In this document: piece after piece, positions 49,919 to 58,005 of the stretch
How the letters are laid out: the number at the start of each line of letters is the position of its first letter
How positions within the stretch are numbered: the first letter of the stretch is position 1
Assembly (NCBI RefSeq): GCF_004137795.1
Contig: NZ_NWTM01000006.1
Location: 124,001 to 188,000 of the forward strand
Source of the DNA: Pectobacterium zantedeschiae
Lineage (GTDB): Bacteria; Pseudomonadota; Gammaproteobacteria; Enterobacterales; Enterobacteriaceae
DNA length: 64,000 nucleotides
Direction of reading: 5' to 3'
Notes under the pieces: model-generated
Seen by the model: the letters and a program-made list of their open reading frames with translations, nothing else
Database searches by the model: none
Told to the model about the DNA's origin: nothing
Position numbers and translations under genes: made by a program

Positions 49919-50045
49919 TGCCCGCTTTGTGTGTCGCTTTTCATGCACTCGCACGATCCAGCGCGATCCGCGCCAGCTATGGCGTTAACGGGGATAAATT
50001 GGGCTTAGATCATCATGCAAAATCATGCGGGTTATGCATGCATGG

Positions 50046-50267
50046 CTAAAAGACGGCATCCTCTAATCGTTTTTTCAGGTATTCGACCAGTTCCGACTTG
50101 TCACTAATCTCTCGATACTCTCTGGTTTCTATCGTGCCGTTCGCCAAATCCGCAATGATTGACATCGCGGTTTTTAATTCGTCTACATCGCACTGAGCCA
50201 CTAACGATATGTCGGCGATTAACTGAACCCGCGACAAAACGGCCTGTATGTGTTCCGTGTTTTCCAA
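50046..50267 (-). CDS. small LexA-controlled prophage protein (Tum position)
   Basis: 73 aa if it starts at the TTG at 50267 (AAGGA 11 bases upstream); an ATG at 50300 lies inside the LexA box and is unlikely. Acidic helical protein, no clear DinI/Tum similarity. In phage 186 the gene at this place, tum, is LexA-repressed and encodes an antirepressor that inactivates CI. Functional equivalence is inferred from position and SOS control. Confidence 0.55.
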   Translation of the reverse strand: MENTEHIQAVLSRVQLIADISLVAQCDVDELKTAMSIIADLANGTIETREYREISDKSELVEYLKKRLEDAVF

Positions 50268-50288
50268 GGGGTGCCATTTCCTTATTTT

Positions 50289-50308
50289 TACTGTATGCAT
50301 ATACAGTA
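50289..50308 (-). promoter_or_regulatory. prophage LexA (SOS) box and promoter
   Basis: TACTGTATGCATATACAGTA on the plus strand matches the TACTGT(AT)4ACAGTA consensus at 18 of 20. On the minus strand TTGACG (50333-50328), 17 bp and AATACT give a promoter whose -10 and start region are covered by the box. Confidence 0.88.
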
Positions 50309-50426
50309 TTTTACATATTGAAATTTTCGTCAATCACTTAGTGTGCTACAGGTGACTGATTGGTTATGCGTCCCACGCCATGCAAAACGGCGTGACATGT
50401 CACTAGAACATTTCACGCCGAGGCAT

Positions 50427-50765
50427 TCACAGAATTAACTTTAAATCATGCCAGCCTTGCGTATTCCAGCACTCAGATGAACCAGACAGGCAGCACTCGG
50501 AAACGGGTAACTTCTCCCAGCATTTCTGGCATTTACGCTGACTTAGCTCCGCTATTTTTTGCTGTAGGGCTGCGGCATCCTGACGAATTAACGTGGTCAT
50601 GTACTCGTCGATATCATAGGGATCGCGCCCCGGACGACGCAGGGCGCAGTTGCGCTTCAACATTTCCAGTTCTTGCGCATCAACGTGGATCTCGACTTTC
50701 ACCACGCCAGCATCACGCTGGCGTGCGCGCTGGGCGGCTTTACGCTCGGTGGGGGATTTAGGCAT
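50427..50765 (-). CDS. hypothetical early phage protein, possible zinc site
   Basis: 112 aa. N-terminal ~45 residues basic and like a short ribbon-helix or AT-hook segment (KSPTERKAAQRARQRDAG); C-terminal part has several cysteines (QKCWEKLPVSECC). Overlaps the upstream gene by 1 base. Family not recognised. Confidence 0.6.
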   Translation of the reverse strand: MPKSPTERKAAQRARQRDAGVVKVEIHVDAQELEMLKRNCALRRPGRDPYDIDEYMTTLIRQDAAALQQKIAELSQRKCQKCWEKLPVSECCLSGSSECWNTQGWHDLKLIL

Positions 50766-51079
50766 TATTCCCCCTTACTTTCTGGCAACCATCTACATTC
50801 AAAAAGCCGTTTGAATTCTTCTGGGGTATCATCTCGCATGATTGGCTTTAGGTCATGTAGGTTGTAGCCCTTAGCCCAATCTATACCGATCCACACCAGA
50901 GAATTACTGGATGGTGGGATGATGACAGCGCGGAGGGATAAAATTTCTTTCGCCATTTCTTCGATAATCTCACTATCGCAGGCGGCGGCGAGGCATACAG
51001 CGAGCAATCTATCATCCGGTTTGTAGTTCGCCTTTTGTGCTAATTCTTTAATTTGTTGCAACTTCTCGTTAGTTAACAT
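50765..51079 (-). CDS. hypothetical early phage protein
   Basis: 104 aa, helical first half, then an IGIDWAKGYNL strand. Follows gpA with a 2-bp gap in the early operon. No recognised family. Confidence 0.6.
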   Translation of the reverse strand: MLTNEKLQQIKELAQKANYKPDDRLLAVCLAAACDSEIIEEMAKEILSLRAVIIPPSSNSLVWIGIDWAKGYNLHDLKPIMRDDTPEEFKRLFECRWLPESKGE

Positions 51080-51081
51080 CG

Positions 51082-53379
51082 TTAAACCTCCATCTGATTA
51101 CTAAACCCCGGCCACTCATCAGCCGCCGGGTATGAAATAAGTTCGCCGTCAACCTTCATCTTTGCCCCACGCGCCAGCGCTTCCAGCTCCCAGCGTTGAG
51201 CTGTGATACCTCGCTGGGATAAATCACGCTGAATATGGGGTATCCGCTCCCGTTCTTCGCCCGTTAATCTGGCTGACGGTGACGGATCGCGGAGGGTATT
51301 GGGGTCAAAATCTCGCTGCTTGTGATTCTTCCTGACGGATTGCTCACGCAGACGCATTCCTAGCGCCCTCACAGCCGCGTCGTCATTCCAGTCAATCGGT
51401 GAGTTATCGGTTTCTGATGTCGTCGCTATGACGCTGTTTTCGGCCTGCGTTTTGACATTTGCGCCCGACCGTTGAGAACCCAACCCACAGTTATTGACAG
51501 GACTCCGAGGCGCGCCGGGGGCGCTTTTTAAAGTCAAAGGCTGAACTTCAACGGCTTTAGAAACAATGCGCCACTCGGTTGTCCGGGTTTCAAAAACATG
51601 ACCTTCACCCAAGTGCGGGGCGAAAATCCCGATCACCTTTTGCACCTCTTCGTCATACTCGTTGAGCTTGTCCGATACCCGGCGCGCAACACGCACCGTT
51701 TGCAGTTCGCGGGAAACATTCGCGCCGCCCTGTGCCGCCATGTATGCGGAAAAATCGCCAGCATCAGCAGCACAGCGAACCGCTTCGACTTGTTCATCGA
51801 ACTGGTCAGTAAGATTGACACTGCGTAACGTGCCGCTACGGCATTCGCGGTAAGCGCCCATCGTGGGGATACCGATAGGTTTAAATTGAGGGATACGCCA
51901 CGTTGACGCCCACGCGGTAACGGCTACCGCCATATCACGCAGCGGCTTTCCGGTGTCTTTATCGATCTCACCGTCAAGCGCGTAGCCGTCAATATTTTTG
52001 GCAATGTACTTAGCGATATAGCCAGCGGCACCACCTTTATTGAGGTGTTTACATTCAAAGCGGTAAGTTGCTGCGCCGCGTTCTCCGCCGTCTTCTTTCA
52101 GGGCATAGCGGCGCATAATATCGATCACCGATTGGCGATGTGCGCGCTTGCAAAACAGCATCATGTGCCAGTGCGGTGTCCCGTCGTGATGCGGCTCGAC
52201 AACGCGCATCCCGTAAACCTTAAGGCCATTATCTTTAAACGCTGTGCGCATCTTGCCCCATATCTTGACTAGATAGCGCTGGCCGTCTTTGGGCGTAAAG
52301 GCTTCACTGTCCCATTTTCTATTAAACTGGACTTTCTCGTTGTCGCGCTTACCAATAGTGCGAGTCGGGTGATATTTCGACGGGGTAGTGATAGTGATAA
52401 ACATCCCTACGTCTCGCTGTTCGCTGGCGTAACGCTCAATCCCGGCGATAGTGCTCATTAGCTCCATACGTCGAATTTCCGGGTTGGAAATACTCGCCAT
52501 CACCTTGTCGATCAGGTCGATACGTTCACCTGTTGCGACGTTCTCCAACTCACAGCTTTTTAGGTAATCCATATTAGCGAGGCGACGCGCCTGTACATCG
52601 CGGATCGCCATTTTGCTGGCATAAGGCGACGCCTTTTTACTGACCTGACCGACTGCGATCATCAGCGCTTCACGCCAGCGGGTACGCTGGGCTTTAAGCT
52701 GGCGAGTCCACCATTCCTCATTAATCAGGCGGGACACGCTGGCAATCGCCTTGCGTATATTCAGCGTGCCTTTGCGGTAGTTCTTCCAGAAAAGCGGGGT
52801 GATATTGAACGCACGCGCCATGCTGGCGACATGGCCGAAAAGCTCGGCCTGTGCCGCATCGGTAAAAAGCGCATCAGGTTGACCGCCGAGCTGTGCTTTC
52901 ATGGCATCGCTCATTTCTTCATACGCCGAAAATATCTGGCCTGAAATGCGCGCAGCCAGACGCCCCAGCGCTTTGTCATTCATGCCGGGCAGCGTTTGAT
53001 AAGCGTCAGATTCAGACAGGAAACACTCGGAAGCATGGCGATTCATCGCGTGGCGGGTATTGATTGCCTCAATACGCGGCCACATGCGCTGCATAAAGCT
53101 GTTAACCAGAAAACGATTAGCGCTCAGCATCCCTTTATTTTTTTTCAGGTAAACGTAGCGATTCAGGCAGATTTCGCGCAGGAAGTGCGGTTGCTGGTTA
53201 ATTTTGGCTAAAACGGCTTGCCCCTGAGTCCATTCCTCACGGGTAAGCTGTCTTTCTTCCGGCACGATGGCCGGGCGTGGGGCGTTCCACGGATACGCAC
53301 CCACGAACGCCTCGCGGGTGCTGCCGGGAAAAGGTGGCGGTGGAGTGGGAGCGGAGCGCCCCCGATGGGTCGTGGTCAT
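51082..53379 (-). CDS. A: replication initiation endonuclease gpA
   Basis: 765 aa, P2 gpA rolling-circle initiator. HUH motif in TPHWHMMLF near residue 404, and the two-tyrosine motif YIAKYIAK near 450, the place of Tyr450/Tyr454 in P2. Nicks at its own coding region and joins the ends. ATG overlaps the stop of the upstream gene. Confidence 0.95.
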   Translation of the reverse strand: MTTTHRGRSAPTPPPPFPGSTREAFVGAYPWNAPRPAIVPEERQLTREEWTQGQAVLAKINQQPHFLREICLNRYVYLKKNKGMLSANRFLVNSFMQRMWPRIEAINTRHAMNRHASECFLSESDAYQTLPGMNDKALGRLAARISGQIFSAYEEMSDAMKAQLGGQPDALFTDAAQAELFGHVASMARAFNITPLFWKNYRKGTLNIRKAIASVSRLINEEWWTRQLKAQRTRWREALMIAVGQVSKKASPYASKMAIRDVQARRLANMDYLKSCELENVATGERIDLIDKVMASISNPEIRRMELMSTIAGIERYASEQRDVGMFITITTPSKYHPTRTIGKRDNEKVQFNRKWDSEAFTPKDGQRYLVKIWGKMRTAFKDNGLKVYGMRVVEPHHDGTPHWHMMLFCKRAHRQSVIDIMRRYALKEDGGERGAATYRFECKHLNKGGAAGYIAKYIAKNIDGYALDGEIDKDTGKPLRDMAVAVTAWASTWRIPQFKPIGIPTMGAYRECRSGTLRSVNLTDQFDEQVEAVRCAADAGDFSAYMAAQGGANVSRELQTVRVARRVSDKLNEYDEEVQKVIGIFAPHLGEGHVFETRTTEWRIVSKAVEVQPLTLKSAPGAPRSPVNNCGLGSQRSGANVKTQAENSVIATTSETDNSPIDWNDDAAVRALGMRLREQSVRKNHKQRDFDPNTLRDPSPSARLTGEERERIPHIQRDLSQRGITAQRWELEALARGAKMKVDGELISYPAADEWPGFSNQMEV

Positions 53380-53630
53380 TGATGATCGCGCATCACTGAT
53401 TCAACACGCGCCATCAAAGCGGCCTGCATTTCTTCCGCTGCCTCTGGCGCGCCGGGTTGGCTGATACCTGCAAAAAAATCATTGATTTCACTTAGAACCA
53501 GTTGAGTTAAATCGGCTTTCTTCTTTTCTTGCAGGGCAATCTCTTTAGCTAAAGCGGATGCTCTAGCCGCATATTCCATCGCCAGACGTGACATTGGCGG
53601 TAAATCTTCGGTGATAAGGTCGTTACTCAT
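53376..53630 (-). CDS. hypothetical early phage protein
   Basis: 84 aa, mostly helical (AMEYAARASALAKEIALQEKKKADL). Translationally coupled to both neighbours by ATGA-type overlaps. Unknown function. Confidence 0.6.
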   Translation of the reverse strand: MSNDLITEDLPPMSRLAMEYAARASALAKEIALQEKKKADLTQLVLSEINDFFAGISQPGAPEAAEEMQAALMARVESVMRDHQ

Positions 53631-53851
53631 AACCCACCCCGATAATGCTTACCTTTCAGTTCGTGAATGCCCTGACAGGACGCGCAGCGGGTCACGCCTT
53701 CGATTGCTGCCCGGCGAGCTTCGGGTATCGGTTGATCGCAGTCTTCACACTCGAACGCAGAAACGCCGCGCTGGGCGCTCCGGGCGATGGCGATCTGATG
53801 GTCTAACATGTCTTGCTGGCGCTGCTGCACCATGTCCATAGCATCCGGCAT
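53627..53851 (-). CDS. TraR/DksA C4-type zinc-finger protein
   Basis: 74 aa with CEDCDQPIPEARRAA and CASCQ, the four-cysteine TraR/DksA finger. Members of this size bind the RNA polymerase secondary channel. Common in P2-like early operons. Confidence 0.85.
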   Translation of the reverse strand: MPDAMDMVQQRQQDMLDHQIAIARSAQRGVSAFECEDCDQPIPEARRAAIEGVTRCASCQGIHELKGKHYRGGL

Positions 53852-54159
53852 TACTCTTGCTCCTTATCGTTATTGAGCTGGTCAAAAGCTGACTGGCACA
53901 GCGCCGCAAAGCGCTTGCTTTCGGTCAGCAATTTCTTGGCATCAGTGACGTTTCCGCGCCAAATTTCGGTGGCGATAGCTCGATGCACAAAATCGTTAAT
54001 GAGGCTGACGGGGTTTTGATAAACAGCCAGCGTGGATAAATTAGGCTGGTCGCCGTCTTCTTTCCCGCATTTAATTTCGCCCAGCGCAAAGTCATAGCCG
54101 ACTTTCGCTATTGCATAATTGCCGTTGACATCGACGCGGTTGTAAGCTGGGTTTTCCAT
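53851..54159 (-). CDS. conserved early phage protein (DUF5405-like)
   Basis: 102 aa; the segment SLINDFVHRAIATEIWRGNV is what I associate with DUF5405 in P2 relatives. TAATG stop/start overlaps on both sides. Confidence 0.65.
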   Translation of the reverse strand: MENPAYNRVDVNGNYAIAKVGYDFALGEIKCGKEDGDQPNLSTLAVYQNPVSLINDFVHRAIATEIWRGNVTDAKKLLTESKRFAALCQSAFDQLNNDKEQE

Positions 54160-54407
54160 TACATCACCGCCTTGATATCTGACCCGGAATGATTAAAGGC
54201 GTCTGATTCCTGACGTAATAATTCGATGATTTCAACACTGCTTAATTCATTAATAGCGGCATGAGTCGCCAACTTATCCAGACGAGAAGAAAACGACGTG
54301 TGCGCATCGGCTTTCGCCTCATTACGTGCCTGAGAAAGCATTAACTGAATGCCCTCGCTTTCAGCCTTGCGGTGCATCGCCTGACCGACTGTTTTATACA
54401 TGTGCAT
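54159..54407 (-). CDS. conserved early phage protein (DUF2732-like)
   Basis: 82 aa, helical, with GAGG 5 bases before the ATG. Pattern SSRLDKLATHAAINELSSVEIIELLRQE fits the DUF2732 family of P2-like phages. Function unknown. Confidence 0.65.
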   Translation of the reverse strand: MHMYKTVGQAMHRKAESEGIQLMLSQARNEAKADAHTSFSSRLDKLATHAAINELSSVEIIELLRQESDAFNHSGSDIKAVM

Positions 54408-54469
54408 ATAATCCTCAGATAAAGGGAGTCCCGACGCGGTTAAGCGCCTAATTAATTTCAGGAGGTTAT

Positions 54470-54970
54470 TTAATTCAGATATTCTTCGGGTTTAATTGCC
54501 GTCAGGATATCGGGGGCGGCTTCAAACAAGCTGAATAGCTCATTTAAGGCATGTGATATTTTATTTCGCCACGGACATGAAACATCATCAATCCTCCAGT
54601 AAGGCTGATTAAATTCATTTTCACTTAATCCCGCATGAAAAAATAACGACCGTCTTTCACCGACACTTAACCAACTTAAAAAGGTCGAGGTTTTTTCACG
54701 ACGTTTGCGGCTCAGCGAGAATATGCGGCGTAGCTCGTCAATCGCACAGACAATACGCTCACGTTCTGCGGTTGGCATTTCTTCCAGACGGTAAACGGTC
54801 TGGCTCTTTTTCATCTGCGCATGAAAGCAGATGGTCAAACGGTCGCGCTCATGCAGGCTGTTGTAATACGCGCAGGTTTCGCGCCAGCGACTATCGGCAA
54901 AGTGCTTGCCGATCACGTTGCGCAGCCCGGCGGGTAAATTCTGCATACTGCTGACGGTAAAGGCTGTCAT
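54470..54970 (-). CDS. B: replication protein B
   Basis: 166 aa P2 gpB-like helicase-loading protein: CAYYNSLHERDRLTICFHA and EEMPTAERERIVCAIDELRR are the conserved blocks. Needed for lagging-strand synthesis in P2. Confidence 0.82.
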   Translation of the reverse strand: MTAFTVSSMQNLPAGLRNVIGKHFADSRWRETCAYYNSLHERDRLTICFHAQMKKSQTVYRLEEMPTAERERIVCAIDELRRIFSLSRKRREKTSTFLSWLSVGERRSLFFHAGLSENEFNQPYWRIDDVSCPWRNKISHALNELFSLFEAAPDILTAIKPEEYLN

Positions 54971-55143
54971 GCGTTCCTCCGTAGCACTGACTTGATAGAA
55001 CGGATAACCCGCTGGGCATAATTTGCCGAGCGGTTACGGATGATGATCCCCTGACGGCCTTTGCCTTTGGTGATCGTAAAATCTGGTTTTGTCTCCGTCT
55101 GGTGCCACCAGAGGAACGGCGCTATTGATATTGGTGCTTGCAT
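54967..55143 (-). CDS. small basic early phage protein
   Basis: 58 aa from MQAPISIAPFLWWHQTETK at 55143, with AGGAGG just upstream; the longer frame has no start signal. Strongly basic C-terminus. Overlaps gpB by 4 bp. Position recalls the Fil protein of 186, but I cannot confirm similarity. Confidence 0.55.
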   Translation of the reverse strand: MQAPISIAPFLWWHQTETKPDFTITKGKGRQGIIIRNRSANYAQRVIRSIKSVLRRNA

Positions 55144-55277
55144 GGTTTCCTCCTTCCTATTGGTAACCGCCCACGGATAGACGGTTGCAAATAAGTGCCG
55201 GGTTTTAGCCATGCCCGGCGCATGGCCTTGTGGTAGGATTGAATCGCCAAAAACAACCAACCACAAAAGAGGGAATC

Positions 55278-55466
55278 ATGATTGAAAAGGAAATAATCAA
55301 TCTTCTCGATAAAACGCTTTCACAAACTCTCGACGTTATTGAACCGATCAAATTGTCCGAAAATGACCGTCATGAAATTGAAAGCCTCTATAAACAATTA
55401 GGCAAAGCACTTGACCGTAGTTTAGGTACTAATATCAGCCCCAAAGGATTTGTGGGGAACATTTAA
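55278..55466 (+). CDS. small plus-strand protein inside the early operon
   Basis: 62 aa from the ATG at 55278, with GAGGGA 6 bases upstream. Charged helical protein (NDRHEIESLYKQLGKALDRSL). Points against the early operon and ends 4 bp inside the convergent 199-aa gene. Could be expressed in the lysogen and antisense to early transcripts. Confidence 0.55.
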   Translation: MIEKEIINLLDKTLSQTLDVIEPIKLSENDRHEIESLYKQLGKALDRSLGTNISPKGFVGNI

Positions 55467-56062
55467 ATACCGACGGGGCGTTTAATCGTCCCGCGTTCTT
55501 TACCCAAATAATCCAAATAAGCAGATGCAATTTTTTCATAAGAAAGGCCAGTATCAAACCGCTTACCTGAATTAAGATGTATAACAGCGGTTACACCATG
55601 TTTTCTTTTAATTTCAGAAATCGCCACTATGGAATCAGATTTGATAACAATGCGGCCATCAATCGTATTAATACGCATACAACCATAGGTATCTTTTGAC
55701 GGCGTTTTTTCCTCTATAAATCTTGAGGAAATGAAATCGTCAATACCATCAACGATGTTGGAAACGCTGCCGTAATTTTTATCAGCAAAACATTCAACCA
55801 CATAGTGAATATTACCGACATGTTCACCTTGAAAATAATATTGGCGGCATAAAGTGGCGGTATGTTTACTGTCCTTATTCAAGTTAATGAAACAACCACT
55901 TGATTGTTGTGATGCCGCTTTCAACTCAGTAATCTCATTGCTCATTTCACGCGCGTATTCTTCCGCATCGTCAAGAAACGAATTCGCATTCTTAATGTTG
56001 ACATGTCTTTTTTTCAAATCTTCACGCATGGCATTAATCAGACCAAAAATCGGCATTTTCAT
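55463..56062 (-). CDS. hypothetical protein between CII and early genes
   Basis: 199 aa. N-terminal coiled segment (residues 10-50), then an alpha/beta region ending in a strand pattern RINTIDGRIVIKSDSIVAI that resembles a small Sm/SH3-like barrel. AT-richer than gpA. Unknown; may be cargo. Confidence 0.55.
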   Translation of the reverse strand: MKMPIFGLINAMREDLKKRHVNIKNANSFLDDAEEYAREMSNEITELKAASQQSSGCFINLNKDSKHTATLCRQYYFQGEHVGNIHYVVECFADKNYGSVSNIVDGIDDFISSRFIEEKTPSKDTYGCMRINTIDGRIVIKSDSIVAISEIKRKHGVTAVIHLNSGKRFDTGLSYEKIASAYLDYLGKERGTIKRPVGI

Positions 56063-56071
56063 TTTTCTTAC

Positions 56072-56581
56072 TCACCCAATATTCAACGACGCACTAATAC
56101 CGCTCAGTGCATCTACGGTTGACGCTAACGCGGGGTTAGCCTGAATACGCGTCTGCAACGTTAAGCCGACAAGCGACAAATAACGCACACCCGCGTTGAT
56201 GCTCTCGATCACGTTATGCCGACGCGCTGGCGTCATACGCTCATCCGATACGCTTTCAGCAGCAACCGCGCCCACTGCGGCGGTGGCCTGCAATACATAC
56301 GTGGTTAGCCGTTCTGCCTTTGCCTCATTCACTGGCACGGCTGGCAGGCAATTAAGCTGCGCCAAAAGCCCATCGATCAGCGCCGCATCCTCAGTTACAT
56401 CGGTGATGGTCATCAGTTCGTCACAGGTCAGCTTGTGCGGCTGGTCTGGATTCAATTTGTTACGCAGGGTCTGATGATTCATGCCCACCTGTCCGGCCAG
56501 CTTCGCCAAATTGTGTTTTAACGCGAACGCCTGACAGGCGCGGTCAAAGTGTGGGTGTATGGAAATCTGATAATCAAACAT
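56072..56581 (-). CDS. cII: CII-type regulatory protein
   Basis: 169 aa from MFDYQISIHPHFDRAC at 56581 (AGGGAA upstream); the longer frame is leader. Phage regulatory CII family as in 186, where CII activates establishment of lysogeny. HTH-like QVGMNHQTLRNKLNPDQPHKL near residues 32-52. Confidence 0.88.
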   Translation of the reverse strand: MFDYQISIHPHFDRACQAFALKHNLAKLAGQVGMNHQTLRNKLNPDQPHKLTCDELMTITDVTEDAALIDGLLAQLNCLPAVPVNEAKAERLTTYVLQATAAVGAVAAESVSDERMTPARRHNVIESINAGVRYLSLVGLTLQTRIQANPALASTVDALSGISASLNIG

Positions 56582-56619
56582 GCCGAAATTCCCTTTAGTT
56601 TGAATAATCGAATTGTTAA

Positions 56620-56955
56620 TTACGCTTTTGACTTGATGTATCGGCAATTGACGGCCTGTTGGCGCAAGCGCTCACGCCATGCGAGCACATTGATTAAAAC
56701 GCGAGATTTATCTGCATGGCCTTTACCTGCCGCTGCACGGATAAGAGTACCGTCATCAAGCCATTTACGAACAAGGCTATCGCTGACCCCACTTACTTTG
56801 GAGAACTCGGCGACGGTCATAACATCTGCAATTGAGGCACGAAGCATAGGCTCTAATGCGATAGTTAATACGGTGGCTAACTGTTGGAATTGCTCAGGAT
56901 TAAGCGTTGAAACAGCGCTTTCCTGAGATAGTTCGGTTGATTTTGCGGTTTGCAT
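56620..56955 (-). CDS. cox: Cox/Apl-type excisionase-repressor
   Basis: 111 aa. C-terminal winged-HTH (MTVAEFSKVSGVSDSLVRKWLDDGTL at about 45-70). First gene from the early promoter. Cox/Apl direct excision and dampen the repressor promoter. Two direct TTTGGTT copies (56971-56977, 56988-56994) ahead of it could be binding sites. Confidence 0.78.
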   Translation of the reverse strand: MQTAKSTELSQESAVSTLNPEQFQQLATVLTIALEPMLRASIADVMTVAEFSKVSGVSDSLVRKWLDDGTLIRAAAGKGHADKSRVLINVLAWRERLRQQAVNCRYIKSKA

Positions 56956-57020
56956 ATCGCATCATCCTTCTTTGGTTGGTAGTAATGTTTGGTTATGTTC
57001 ACATCTTGGCAGATGGGAGC

Positions 57021-57051
57021 ACTTTAGATCGCTTTTATTTAACTGTAAATA
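57021..57051. promoter_or_regulatory. overlapping divergent promoters of the lysis-lysogeny switch
   Basis: Minus strand (early/cox): TTTACA (57049-57044), 17 bp, TAAAGT (57026-57021). Plus strand (cI): TTTAGA (57023-57028), 17 bp, TAAATA (57046-57051). The two promoters share almost the same 30 bp, so polymerase binding is mutually exclusive. Confidence 0.65.
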
Positions 57052-57077
57052 AAAAATAGCGTCCATTGTGGTGATTT

Positions 57078-57935
57078 ATGCGTCTTGAAAATGCGGTGGT
57101 TAGCGATGTACTGGAAAGAATCCTTTCTTCTTATGGGTTTACCATGCAAAAGGAGTTAGGAGAAAAACTTGGTATTGCTAAGAGTAATGTCGCTAGTTGG
57201 CTACAGCGTGGGCAGGTTCCCGGAAATGTAATCGTGCAATGTGCCCTTGATACTGGTGCTGATGTGAATTGGTTAGTTACTGGTGAGTTTGATAATTCGC
57301 ATTTGCAAACTGATGCGGGGATTTTAAAAGGCAAGCCGCTTTACGATCAGATACTCGCATCAGGTGGGAAAGCAGTGCTGCGCCGGATGATGGATGCCTA
57401 CGGGTTCAGAACACAAAAAGAGTTAGGCGACCTGCTGGGGATTTCTACCGCGACGATCAGCACATGGATTCGTCGTAACTTTTTTCCCGGTGATGTAGTG
57501 ATTGCCTGTGCGCTGGATACTGGCGTTTCTCTTGAGTGGCTGGCGACAGGGAAGGGCAAAGCGACTACAGCGCAAGGAACGGATGAGATTGCGCCAGAAA
57601 CCATCAACATTGATAAAAAACGTCTGCTGGCTGGCAAGTTAGAAGAAGATGGATTTTGTGCTATTGATGCATCATTTTTACCTGAGGGTATTACTCAAGA
57701 AAAACTATGCTACGTACGCTCAGGCAAAGACGCTTGGCTGGTCGAAATGGGAGAGGGTGAAATATCTAACGGCACATGGCTTTTAGATATTGATGGAACC
57801 TTAGATGTATATTCTGTATCGCGGCGTCCGGGAAATAAACTAATCGTCAGTGGTCGTGATAGTGAATTCGATTGCACTGTAGGTGACGTGGTTGTAAAAG
57901 GTATCGTTACTATTGTTTTTAAAACAGCAATATGA
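57078..57935 (+). CDS. cI: CI-type repressor with two tandem HTH domains
   Basis: 285 aa. Residues 11-70 and 100-159 are two copies of the phage CI HTH domain, alignable without gaps with 29 of 60 identical residues. The ~110-residue C-terminal oligomerisation domain resembles that of 186 CI and has no LexA-type protease motif. A single-HTH CI of this family is about 190 aa. Controls the switch promoters just upstream. Confidence 0.88.
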   Translation: MRLENAVVSDVLERILSSYGFTMQKELGEKLGIAKSNVASWLQRGQVPGNVIVQCALDTGADVNWLVTGEFDNSHLQTDAGILKGKPLYDQILASGGKAVLRRMMDAYGFRTQKELGDLLGISTATISTWIRRNFFPGDVVIACALDTGVSLEWLATGKGKATTAQGTDEIAPETINIDKKRLLAGKLEEDGFCAIDASFLPEGITQEKLCYVRSGKDAWLVEMGEGEISNGTWLLDIDGTLDVYSVSRRPGNKLIVSGRDSEFDCTVGDVVVKGIVTIVFKTAI

Positions 57936-58005
57936 TTATAGCGTTAATTTTTAAATAAACATTGATTTTTATATACTTCGACTATTACATGCAAAGGGAG
58001 TGCTC

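Noticed and set aside
50377-50397. CACGCC/GGCGTG hairpin as terminator of the early operon
   Set aside because: No T-run on the minus strand after the stem; may only be an mRNA fold.
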